Source: Paradesertivirga mongoliensis (GTDB lineage Bacteria; Bacteroidota; Bacteroidia; Sphingobacteriales; Sphingobacteriaceae). Taken from it: a stretch of DNA of 64,000 bases. Every line of letters begins with the position of its first letter. Position 1 is the stretch's first letter. This document shows positions 24,892-33,450 of this stretch, piece by piece. The notes beneath the pieces are model-generated. The model had not been told where the DNA came from and ran no database searches. It was given only the letters and a program-made list of their open reading frames with translations. The stretch is taken from NCBI RefSeq assembly GCF_024436395.1, contig NZ_JAFMZO010000004.1, positions 558,001 to 622,000 on the forward strand, read 5' to 3'. The position numbers and the translations under genes were made by a program.

Positions 24892-27657
24892 TTATCGTCC
24901 TGTAAAGTCAAAGTATAATGTCATGTTCAAGGCCCTTGCAGGCTCTTTCTCGTAGTCGTAAAACACATTCTTTCCAGCCATGGGGCCACTTCTGTCGGCA
25001 CGCTGGGTTTTTGTGCCAATACCCGGAATTCCTTGCATAAATGAGATATCTCCTGAAGGAAATATCGGTTCGTAATTATGCCACTGGTCGGTTTTCCAGG
25101 CTGGAGTAAACAGGCGCAGGAATAAATCCTCATTCTCGGTAACCACCGAAAAAGATTGATCTGTAGTGATGAATTTACACCAGTACATATTCGAATGATA
25201 TCCTTTAAATTCGGGATATACCCATTGCTCGCCAGTTTCGGTGCTGTTATATGCCTTGTTCCAAATGCCAAACTGGTTTCCTTTTAAGCGGTTCCGCCAA
25301 ACGCGGTAAGGCCCATTACCCATATACTCGACTCCCTTGATCTTCGCTTCAGGGAAAGAGAAATTGATACCGACGAAGTTTGTCAGGTATTCCGCAGGGA
25401 AATACTTTACATTCAGTTTAATCCATCCTGAAGGATAAACCGTCCACTGTAAGGTATTGTAAGCCGATTTTCTGTCGAAGGTTGATTCGATAATAAGATT
25501 TGTACCTTCCATCCGGTGTTTAATATTCTGGAAGTTCGTTGCACCTTCCTGAACAATTGGTCCGTTGGTAAAAGGGATCACACCTTTTGAATTTTCTACC
25601 CGTTGAAGAATCCCTGTACGTTTGCTGAATCCGAGCTTAATGCCGTTAACAGAAACATTGTAGGTGGTATCGGCCTCAGTAATGGTTACCTGAGAATTTC
25701 CGTCTTTTACCACCAGTCGTTTTGCTTCTTCCTGAGGTAAGGTAATTGGGAAGCTCCATGTAAAAAGTTCCCGGTTGTGCGGATCTGTAGCGGTGATGTA
25801 TAAAACATCATACTTCTTCCAGTCGGCCGGGAATTTTACTTTTAATGTACCTTTTTCGAAAGGCTTAACATTTGGCGCCGGAATAGCTCCAGTCTCAGCA
25901 GCTTTATTTTTAAGACTTTGGAACGTATAGCGGAATTTGCATTGATTAAGATTGGTGAAATGATATCGGTTCTCGACGTTAAAAACACCATCAAAACCTT
26001 GTACGATATCCCTGCGCTCAAAAAACACCGGACTCCAAACTTCTTTTATCGTGAAATAACTTCCTTCTTTTTCATGATAAGGTCCTACTATTCCGTCGGC
26101 GCCTCTGAATTTATCCGTATCGAGTTCCCCGTTCTTATCCGTACGAACCACCCCCTGGTCGGCAAAATCCCATAAAAAGCCTCCTGCAGCTTTAGGATGG
26201 TAAAGCATTTCTTTCCAGTAGTCTTCCAGACTTGCTCCGTGTCCGCCGTCAAATTGACCATGTAAGAACTCGGTGGGAAGAACAATGCTGTGGCCATGCA
26301 TATAGTTCCCTATCCCGTAATTGTACTCGCGGTAATGCTGAGTATCAAAGCCATTAAAATCTTCCCAGGGGTGCAAAACCGGGCGCTTTTGAATATCCAA
26401 TTCTGTGAACAAACGATCTAGTTCACGATTATGCCCACCTTCGTTACCATTAGCCCAGAAAACGATTGATGGATGATTCACGTCATGATCTAGCATTTCC
26501 TTTACCAATTTGGTACCGGTTGGAGTATCATAATGTCCGTGCCATCCCGCGAGTTCGTCCATCACATATAATCCCAGAGAATCACAGACTTCTAGAAAGT
26601 GATCGTCGGGAGGATAATGAGCCATACGAACAGCGTTCATGTTCATGTCTTTCATCAGGTTAACTTCCTTGATGCTAAGATCTTTGCTGGACGTTCTGCC
26701 CGACGTTGGCCAGAATGAATGGCGGTTTACGCCTTTAAACTTGATTTTAGATCCGTTGACATAAACGCCATCACGTTGCTTTACTTCAATAGTGCGGAAA
26801 CCTATTTTTTGATTTATGGTATGAACAGCCTTACCTCCCTGGTAAAGTGTGAAGACCGCTTTATAAAGGTTCGGAAACTCTGAAGACCATAATTTTGGAG
26901 AAGCAAACCTGCCGGAAATTAAGGTAGAAGACGAATTGCTGATTGGTTTGCTTAGTGCAGCGCCGAATTTCTTTCCGTCAGATGTATACAATTGTACGGT
27001 GATTCTATCAGCCTTTGAAGAATGAAATGCCTGAGCCTTGAACAATCCGTTTGCTTTCGCATCTATTGCAACCCGTTCAATGTGGCTTACCGGAAGCGAT
27101 TCCAGGAAAACCGGTCTGAAAATTCCGCCGAAGATCCAGAAATCAGCTTTGCGTTCTGCTTCATTAACCGATGGGTTGGCCGAATGCTTGGCAACGCTAA
27201 CCTCCAGGAGATTGGATTTTCCATAATTAAGCAACTGGCTAATATCGTATTTAAATGAATAAAAAGCACCCTGATGTATTTCGCCAGCCTGTTTACCGTT
27301 TACTTTAACCTCGGTATCGGTCATGGAACCTTCGAAAACAATGTTTACTTTTCGTCCCTTCCAACCTGCGGGAACATTAAACGTGTGTTTATAAAAGCCA
27401 CTCTCCTTACCCCTAATGCTATCTTTTGTAAAGCCGTAGTCGTATTTGCCAAAGCCCTGCAATTCCCAGTTGGAGGGCACTGCAATTTTCGACCATTTGC
27501 CTGCATTCATCCCCGCCGAAACCATAAAATCCCATTGCACAGTGTTATCGTTACCTGTGCCAGAAAGATATAGTTTCTGAGTCTGCTGCGCCATTACCGG
27601 GCAGAACGACAGGAACCAAATGGCAAAACAAATAATATGGAAGTATACTTTATTCAT
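24892..27657 (-). CDS. GH2 family beta-galactosidase-type enzyme
   Basis: 921 residues with a signal peptide (cleavage near 'CPVMAQQ'). It has the LacZ-like order: jelly roll (about 30-190), Ig domain (195-290), TIM barrel (295-570), and a C-terminal Bgal_small_N-like beta domain ending 'PARALNMTLYFDFTGR'. The acid/base is E406 in 'WANGNEGGHN' and the nucleophile candidate E463 in 'PTEFLHG'. The five-domain layout is that of long beta-galactosidases. Its ATG shares one base with the stop of the esterase gene (TAATG), and the GH78 follows after one base, so esterase, GH2 and GH78 are translated as one block. Confidence 0.9.
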   Translation of the reverse strand: MNKVYFHIICFAIWFLSFCPVMAQQTQKLYLSGTGNDNTVQWDFMVSAGMNAGKWSKIAVPSNWELQGFGKYDYGFTKDSIRGKESGFYKHTFNVPAGWKGRKVNIVFEGSMTDTEVKVNGKQAGEIHQGAFYSFKYDISQLLNYGKSNLLEVSVAKHSANPSVNEAERKADFWIFGGIFRPVFLESLPVSHIERVAIDAKANGLFKAQAFHSSKADRITVQLYTSDGKKFGAALSKPISNSSSTLISGRFASPKLWSSEFPNLYKAVFTLYQGGKAVHTINQKIGFRTIEVKQRDGVYVNGSKIKFKGVNRHSFWPTSGRTSSKDLSIKEVNLMKDMNMNAVRMAHYPPDDHFLEVCDSLGLYVMDELAGWHGHYDTPTGTKLVKEMLDHDVNHPSIVFWANGNEGGHNRELDRLFTELDIQKRPVLHPWEDFNGFDTQHYREYNYGIGNYMHGHSIVLPTEFLHGQFDGGHGASLEDYWKEMLYHPKAAGGFLWDFADQGVVRTDKNGELDTDKFRGADGIVGPYHEKEGSYFTIKEVWSPVFFERRDIVQGFDGVFNVENRYHFTNLNQCKFRYTFQSLKNKAAETGAIPAPNVKPFEKGTLKVKFPADWKKYDVLYITATDPHNRELFTWSFPITLPQEEAKRLVVKDGNSQVTITEADTTYNVSVNGIKLGFSKRTGILQRVENSKGVIPFTNGPIVQEGATNFQNIKHRMEGTNLIIESTFDRKSAYNTLQWTVYPSGWIKLNVKYFPAEYLTNFVGINFSFPEAKIKGVEYMGNGPYRVWRNRLKGNQFGIWNKAYNSTETGEQWVYPEFKGYHSNMYWCKFITTDQSFSVVTENEDLFLRLFTPAWKTDQWHNYEPIFPSGDISFMQGIPGIGTKTQRADRSGPMAGKNVFYDYEKEPARALNMTLYFDFTGR

Positions 27658-29102
27658 TAATCTATCTTCGAATATTGACTTAGTAAAGGATTATCGCTTC
27701 TAAAAGGCCTCGCCGGCAATCCCTCCTTGTTATAAAAATTTGGCTGCGCTGTTTCATCCCAGGCGAACCGAACCGCCGTTGGATTAGCAACTTTATCTGA
27801 CCAAACAATAAGTTTTTCTTGTTCTATTATCGCTTGCGCGGGAAAAAATTCACCATCATTACCCGCTATCAGAAAGTGCGAAAGCGGCTGGCCATCTTTA
27901 CTCATCAAACCAGATCCAGCTGTATTGAAGCTAAGCTGCGCCTTATTGCCTTTCACCTTCATTTTATGAAAAACCGGTCCTGATGCGACTATTTGTTTGA
28001 ACCCGTAACTCTTAGTCAAAGTAACGAGAGCCAGTCGCCGGCCTATTTCCCACTTAAATCCAGGATGAATATCGTCCAGATTATCTACCAGATCGGTTGT
28101 AACTATCATTCCGGTATTTTTAATATTCAGAGCCAGTGTCTGAGCTTCCCGGAACTCTGGAAGTGTCTCTTTTGTCAGGGCAACTTTCCCTTTTGATTCA
28201 GAATATTTGAAGGGGGCTATTTGCACATAGTAAAATGGAAGTTTCTTGTCGTCCCAGGCTGTTCTCCAACTATTAATCAGCGTTTCCATTTTATAGGTAT
28301 AGCTCAGAGTTTCTTTAAGAAAACAGTTGGTTTCCCCTTGATACCATAAAAATCCCTTTATCGCAAAAGGAATAAGCGGAGCTATCATCGGATCATAGAA
28401 TTTCCCCGGATCGTTGCCAACCTTTTGATCTTTAAACCTTGGCGACTCTACAAAAGCATTGGCCGGAACCCATGGCTCTAAAGCGCTTCCCGGAACGGCG
28501 GAAGAAATAATCCCGATAGGGGTATTCAAATTCTTGTAAAGCTCTTTTGCGAAGAAATACCCAGCCGCAGAAAAAGAACGCAAAGCAGAGTCACGTGCCA
28601 CACTCCAGCCCCTATGTAAAGGATCTGGCTTAATTAGCTCTTTCCGGTTCACTAAAAATATCCGGATGTTATCATTCTTTGCGTAGTTCAATTCATCTGC
28701 GGGGCTATAGCCATTCACAATTGGCCGGCTTTTTACTTTACTGTTTTTGCGCATGGTGTATTCCATGTTCGATTGCCCGGAACAGAGCCATACCTCTCCT
28801 ACAAGTATATTATCAAGCTTAATAGTATTTGTCCCTGAAATGACCAGTGAAGATGGTTTCGACGAAGCTTTCAATGGCTTTAAAACCACGCTCCATTTTC
28901 CCGAAGCATCGGCGAGGGCCTTCTTCGTCTGACCGGCAAATTCCACTGTCACCTGCTCGCCGAGCGATGCCGTCCCCCAAATGGTTAAAGGCTTTTTTTG
29001 CTGCAATACCATACCGTGCCCCAAAATCCGGGGCAATATTACTTTCGCTTCCAGACCGGCTGAAAACAGAAGTGCGAATATGATAAATGCAGATCTTAAC
29101 AT
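27657..29102 (-). CDS. SGNH-type carbohydrate O-acetylesterase (sialate O-acetylesterase-like)
   Basis: 481 residues with a signal peptide (cleavage near 'AGLEAKV'). The N-terminal beta domain contains 'LGHGMVLQQKKPLTIWGTAS' and the SASA/DUF303 catalytic part carries the nucleophile serine in 'CSGQSNMEY' (about residue 112), 'GFLWYQGETNCF' and 'DNLDDIHPGFKWEIG' with the Asp-His pair. Annotated relatives are sialate 9-O-acetylesterases, but in pectin loci the same fold removes acetyl groups from rhamnogalacturonan. It lies between the 616-residue propeller gene (1-bp gap) and GH2 (1-base overlap). Confidence 0.88.
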   Translation of the reverse strand: MLRSAFIIFALLFSAGLEAKVILPRILGHGMVLQQKKPLTIWGTASLGEQVTVEFAGQTKKALADASGKWSVVLKPLKASSKPSSLVISGTNTIKLDNILVGEVWLCSGQSNMEYTMRKNSKVKSRPIVNGYSPADELNYAKNDNIRIFLVNRKELIKPDPLHRGWSVARDSALRSFSAAGYFFAKELYKNLNTPIGIISSAVPGSALEPWVPANAFVESPRFKDQKVGNDPGKFYDPMIAPLIPFAIKGFLWYQGETNCFLKETLSYTYKMETLINSWRTAWDDKKLPFYYVQIAPFKYSESKGKVALTKETLPEFREAQTLALNIKNTGMIVTTDLVDNLDDIHPGFKWEIGRRLALVTLTKSYGFKQIVASGPVFHKMKVKGNKAQLSFNTAGSGLMSKDGQPLSHFLIAGNDGEFFPAQAIIEQEKLIVWSDKVANPTAVRFAWDETAQPNFYNKEGLPARPFRSDNPLLSQYSKID

Positions 29103-29103
29103 C

Positions 29104-30954
29104 TTAATAAGCAGAGGTTTTAAACGACTTTATATAATATACAGCTTCAGCAACCGGTGTCCCGGGATTTTCCAAGTCGTAGCTCTGATCAGTTGGTGTA
29201 TCCGCGTCTGGAAAGCGGCGAACATCGCCGGTACGGAAAACTACCCGTTCAAACGATGGAACCTGTGCGAATTGAATCTTCGCTCCTCTGCTCTGGCCAT
29301 TAACCAATACATTATAAATTCGCTTATCGCGATCAAGTTCTATGCGGATATCATACTGCTTGCCCGCTTCGTATTTCATTATGCCTGAATTTCTGTAACC
29401 GACTTTCGCCTGAAACTCACCCTCAGCATCAAAAATTAATCTTGAAGCAGCCTGACCTTTAGCGTCGGTGAATTCGATTTGCAAACTTCCTTTATCGGCT
29501 TGCGCCGGAATGATTGAAAATTCTACAGCCACCTTCTTTGATGAAGGAATAACTCTCTCAACCTTGGCGTAGTCGTAGCGGTCCTTATCCCGTAAGGTTA
29601 AAGCATTACTACCATCCGCTGTTTTTTCGATTTTTACAGAAGCCCAAAGCGGACTGTAGATATTCCACAATTTCAAGTCTGATAACTTTGTAAACTGACC
29701 GAAATTCTCATTTGCATGCGAAGAGACAGTAGAAACCACAGGAATAGGAACACCAGCGACCCACATGTCTTCTTTATTCATGCTGTAGGTTAGCCACATT
29801 TTACCATCAGGAGGATTTCCATTTCCTTCGAGAATACCGCGGATGTATTGAGGACCGTACGACTTATAATTACCGCCATAACGCATGGGAGAAATCTCAC
29901 CGTTTACTAACAATAGGTCTTTATAGTCCAGTCCGTTATCACTGGTAGAAACCGCCAGTGGCCAGCGAAACTCCGAAGGATTATATACTGTAGCAAAACG
30001 TCCGTCAGAAGTACGTTGCCCCCAGATCTTAGCATTACTATTTACAAATCCAGGCGCCCGAAGCGGATCGTATTTCCATGATCTGCCGCCGTCTGCGCTG
30101 ATTGAAGTTAAGGCGTGTTTCCACAATCCAACCACTCTGCCATCTGGCAAATGGTAATAACTTAAGGCTTTAACGGGGCGCTTAAACGGAATTAAAGGAT
30201 CGTTTCTATCCGCTTCCTCCACCATTTGCTGCATCATCAATGGGTTGGCGAGGATTTCATTGCAGGCTTGAACAAAACCTTTGTCTTTACTTTTGGTGTA
30301 AAAAGGATATTGCGACTTCTTCGGATCCCATGTCGAGTTGTAGCGCAGGAAATAAATCGGTCCGTAGCTCCCGTCTTTTTTAATCTCGCGAACCACCCGG
30401 CCGATTCCTTTCCCATCATTTGGATCATCTTTAGCATCCATTGCGATGCCGTAATAAGCCAGAGAAATTAACCTATTTTTTTTAGAAACATAAAAGCCTA
30501 CCCGCTGATGCATGGTGGCATACAAATCTTTTGCTACTCCCGGATATCCCTCTTTTTTCCAGCCATCCGGAATTTTATAGGGAGGAAATAATATTGTCGG
30601 TTTAGACCAGTTGTAGCCATCCTTTGAAGTATGCAGCAAGGTTTGGCTTGGTGGAATATGTTCGCCCACCGGATCGCTTAGATATTCGAGAAAGAAAGTA
30701 TTATTCCAGTATGCCAGCATAGGTGCGTGGTTATAGGTCCAGCTAAAGCCATCATTTAGTTCGGGCCGTTCTCTGTTCGCTCTAAAAACCTGAATGTTAT
30801 GTACACCAACTGCCGGACTTAGCTGTCCGTGGTGATAATCTACATTGGAAATTGTCGTACCGGTATATCGTACTGTATCCTGTGCCTGGAGCTGTGTAAA
30901 GCTTAGAGCGCCAAGAAGAAAAATTAAACCTTTGTTATATTTTAAATCCATCAT
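29104..30954 (-). CDS. Secreted BNR-type beta-propeller enzyme with C-terminal lectin-like domain
   Basis: 616 residues with a signal peptide (cleavage near 'TQLQAQDT'). Asp-box-like turns 'TSKDGYNWSK', 'SADGGRSWKY' and 'STDNGLDYKD' mark a propeller over residues 40-430; 'DYHHGQLSPAVGVHNIQVFR' and 'FSWTYNHAPMLAYWNNTFFL' near the front are strikingly conserved-looking. Residues about 440-616 form a beta-sandwich ('RVVFRTGDVRRFP'). I recall this style from PL42/GH145-type enzymes that act on L-rhamnose-glucuronic acid ends, but that is from memory and uncertain. It overlaps the GH43 stop by one base. A sialidase or lyase function on pectin side chains is likely; the exact reaction is not readable. 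Confidence 0.68.
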   Translation of the reverse strand: MMDLKYNKGLIFLLGALSFTQLQAQDTVRYTGTTISNVDYHHGQLSPAVGVHNIQVFRANRERPELNDGFSWTYNHAPMLAYWNNTFFLEYLSDPVGEHIPPSQTLLHTSKDGYNWSKPTILFPPYKIPDGWKKEGYPGVAKDLYATMHQRVGFYVSKKNRLISLAYYGIAMDAKDDPNDGKGIGRVVREIKKDGSYGPIYFLRYNSTWDPKKSQYPFYTKSKDKGFVQACNEILANPLMMQQMVEEADRNDPLIPFKRPVKALSYYHLPDGRVVGLWKHALTSISADGGRSWKYDPLRAPGFVNSNAKIWGQRTSDGRFATVYNPSEFRWPLAVSTSDNGLDYKDLLLVNGEISPMRYGGNYKSYGPQYIRGILEGNGNPPDGKMWLTYSMNKEDMWVAGVPIPVVSTVSSHANENFGQFTKLSDLKLWNIYSPLWASVKIEKTADGSNALTLRDKDRYDYAKVERVIPSSKKVAVEFSIIPAQADKGSLQIEFTDAKGQAASRLIFDAEGEFQAKVGYRNSGIMKYEAGKQYDIRIELDRDKRIYNVLVNGQSRGAKIQFAQVPSFERVVFRTGDVRRFPDADTPTDQSYDLENPGTPVAEAVYYIKSFKTSAY

Positions 30955-31886
30955 TACTTATTCACCTTTGCGGTATCGATACCCGCAGTTCTCTGTAATC
31001 CTTTTAAAATCGCTTTATTCGCCTTGAAAATGGTTCCGTGTTTATGCCCTACCGGGACACTGGTCTGGCCGGAAGCATCTGTAAAGGTTTTAAAATCGCT
31101 GGTTTTAACGCTTCCGTACTTTTTATCCCGGTAGGAATCGAAATAAATCAGATACTCATCGCCTACTTTAGCAACGGATGGACCCTCTGTAAAATTACCT
31201 GTAAAGGGTTCCGAAACATTAGTATAAGGGCCTACAGCTGAAGTTCCAAAAGCTACTTTAATGTTGCGCATAGGGCGAGTGTTATCTTTCAGTACCAGCA
31301 CAAAATCATTTGCTTTTCGCCTTACAATTACGGCATCGATCACACTAAATCCCGGATCGATAAAAAGCTTGGTCGGACTGAATGATTTAAAATCTTTTGT
31401 AGTGGTATAGTACATCCGGTGGTTGTTATCTTCTTCTTCCAGTTTTTTCGGGAAACGAAATGGAATTGTTGAAGCCCAGATAATAATAAATTGCTCATTA
31501 TCCTGATCGTAAAACAACTCTGGTGCCCAAACATTCACTGTTGTTGGTTCGTGCTCCATTACCGGAAGGAACTTCTGTTCAGACCAGTTAACCAGATCTT
31601 TCGAACTGGCATAACCAAAGCCTTTATCGCCTTTCCAACTGCTTGTCCACACCAGGTGAAAAGTTCCGTCAGGTCCTTTTACGATAGATGGGTCGCGCAT
31701 TACTTTCTGATTTCCGATCTCGGGTTTTAAATACACTTTATTAAGATCATTCCATTTATAGCCGTCATAGCTGTAAAGGAAGCGCAGGCCCTGATCTGCG
31801 GGCTCATGAAAAGAAGAGAATAGATACACTTCTTTTGAGCAGGAAGACAGAAAAACGACAATTAATATCACTAAATATCTTTTCAT
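30954..31886 (-). CDS. GH43-like lipoprotein glycosidase
   Basis: 310 residues; the lipobox 'FLSSCSK' with C16 predicts a lipid-anchored protein. The five-bladed propeller triad of GH43 is visible: D65 in 'MRDPSIVKGPDGTFHLVWTS', D184 in 'SVIDAVIV' and E234 in 'FTEGPSVAKVGDEYLIYFDS'. It would remove arabinofuranose, xylose or galactose from side chains. It is the first gene after a 152-bp gap with strong palindromes inside the long operon, so its amount may differ from the genes before it, and it overlaps the next gene by one base. Confidence 0.88.
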   Translation of the reverse strand: MKRYLVILIVVFLSSCSKEVYLFSSFHEPADQGLRFLYSYDGYKWNDLNKVYLKPEIGNQKVMRDPSIVKGPDGTFHLVWTSSWKGDKGFGYASSKDLVNWSEQKFLPVMEHEPTTVNVWAPELFYDQDNEQFIIIWASTIPFRFPKKLEEEDNNHRMYYTTTKDFKSFSPTKLFIDPGFSVIDAVIVRRKANDFVLVLKDNTRPMRNIKVAFGTSAVGPYTNVSEPFTGNFTEGPSVAKVGDEYLIYFDSYRDKKYGSVKTSDFKTFTDASGQTSVPVGHKHGTIFKANKAILKGLQRTAGIDTAKVNK

Positions 31887-31934
31887 TTACACTTGAGCTT
31901 TATCTCTTTTCAATCTGTTTCTTTTTACGTTGTG

Positions 31935-32021
31935 TCCTCTCGACTACGGGAGAGATCTTCTACAGATGTTGGTGGGGACACCAACACCGGATTCCAGCGC
32001 CGTGGTTGGTGTCCCCACCAA
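31935..32021. repeat. Palindromic repeat pair in the operon gap before GH43
   Basis: GTTGGTGGGGACACCAAC (31969-31986) and GTTGGTGTCCCCACCAAC (32004-32021) are exact reverse complements separated by 17 bases, so they can fold into one 18-bp hairpin; each arm is also a smaller palindrome (TTGGTG...CACCAA). Beside them is CTCTCGACTACGGGAGAG (31938-31955), a third palindrome. These look like dispersed repetitive elements. They split the GH140-like gene from GH43 within a unit otherwise packed to within a few bases, and may limit read-through or protect the 3' end. Confidence 0.75.
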
Positions 32022-32038
32022 CCGCTAAAAATCCATCA

Positions 32039-33448
32039 CTACAGACTATCGAGTATCAACACCCAATCATTCCCAGGCTTTTCATCGCCCGGAGGATTGA
32101 ATTCCTTGGTACCCTTATTTTCAAACTCCCCTATGGTAGTAGTTTTTCCATCACGCGGATTAAACCATGAAGCTTTAACCTTCTCCCCTTCTATTTTGCC
32201 CATATTAACGTTAATGTTTCGGCCGGTATAGGCGTATATAAAGGCATAATTTTTCCCTCTGGTAGCCAACAGGCGATTGTACTTCTCTCCGTTTTGTCCG
32301 GCAATCAGAGACTGATCAGGCACACGCTCCAAAAATGGGCGGGAAAGCATCAGATTCTTTAAATGTATCATCTGCCCCGCACCTGGAGCGTTGATTGCAG
32401 ATGTCCACATTTCTTTCGAACCATAAGCGCTTGTAGTATCTGTTGGTTGATGCATTTGCATCACCGAGTTATGTCCGTAAGTGTATCCAAACGCTCCTGA
32501 GAAAACCGACCAATAGCCATATCTTCTTACATCGTAATCCTTCCAGAGCACTTCCGTAGTATCGTGTAACCCTTGCGGGATCATTTCATACGAAGGTTCG
32601 CCATCGATGGTAGGTTTCACCGGACTCAAGGCATAGTCATAATCCATAAACTTCCAGTTATCTTCGCCGAAGTGACGCTTCTCTTTTGCCGATGTATCCT
32701 GATCATATCTTCTATGGCCAGATTGCACCATGTTGAAATCTAACCACTCTTCATTGTGGAACCACTCAGAAGACGCAGTTCTGCCTCTTGGATGAAAGGT
32801 CATTAAATGTGCAGTATCAATTTGTTTGATGGTTGAGCCGATTACTTTCCATACGTCCAATGAATCACTTCCCGGGATATCGCCACCATTTAACCAGATG
32901 ATGTTTGTCCGGTCTTTATACCGTTTTGCTAAAAACTCTGAATAAGCTTTTGCTTGCTTCTGATCAACATGACCGCCTTTAACATTTGATCCCCAAACCG
33001 GAACGAGGGCCATATAGATGTTTTTTTCTGCTGCTTTATCGATGATATAATCGATATGATCCCAGAAATCATATTGTGTCGAGTCCGCAAATGAATTACC
33101 CTGAGTTGTATCGGGTTTTGCCACATCCAGGTTTACCAGTGCTGAATCTCCATAAGCATTTACCGAGTTAGGCACATCGTGCAAAACCATCGCCTGGATT
33201 ACATTAAAGCCTTTTTCTCTTCTGTTCTCAAGATATGTATCCGCTTCTTCACGTTTTAGTTTATTGAATAAAAGCCAGCCGGTGTCGCCCAGCCAGAAAA
33301 AGGGTTCGCCATCAGCGGTCACTAAAAAGCGTCCGTTCTCCGAAACCCTTAAAGCCTGTAAACCGGCATCAGTTGTAATTTCTTTTTGCGAATTACAAGC
33401 CAGTAATCCGATAATTAATAAACCAACGAGAGATATATTTCTTAGCAT
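32039..33448 (-). CDS. GH140-like apiosidase lipoprotein
   Basis: 469 residues with a lipobox 'GLLACNSQ' (C18). The sequence has the DUF4038 TIM barrel of GH140: 'VTADGEPFFWLGDTGWLLFN' (43-62), the catalytic acid candidate D190 in 'IIWLNGGDIPG' and nucleophile candidate E284 in 'TIDGEPSYE', then a C-terminal beta domain ('SWFNPRDGKTTTIGEFENKG'). GH140 cleaves the apiose link that anchors side chains of rhamnogalacturonan-II to the backbone, though the DUF4038 group also contains uncharacterised relatives. It begins two bases after the stop of the beta-helix/DUF6298 gene. Confidence 0.8.
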   Translation of the reverse strand: MLRNISLVGLLIIGLLACNSQKEITTDAGLQALRVSENGRFLVTADGEPFFWLGDTGWLLFNKLKREEADTYLENRREKGFNVIQAMVLHDVPNSVNAYGDSALVNLDVAKPDTTQGNSFADSTQYDFWDHIDYIIDKAAEKNIYMALVPVWGSNVKGGHVDQKQAKAYSEFLAKRYKDRTNIIWLNGGDIPGSDSLDVWKVIGSTIKQIDTAHLMTFHPRGRTASSEWFHNEEWLDFNMVQSGHRRYDQDTSAKEKRHFGEDNWKFMDYDYALSPVKPTIDGEPSYEMIPQGLHDTTEVLWKDYDVRRYGYWSVFSGAFGYTYGHNSVMQMHQPTDTTSAYGSKEMWTSAINAPGAGQMIHLKNLMLSRPFLERVPDQSLIAGQNGEKYNRLLATRGKNYAFIYAYTGRNINVNMGKIEGEKVKASWFNPRDGKTTTIGEFENKGTKEFNPPGDEKPGNDWVLILDSL

Positions 33449-33450
33449 AT

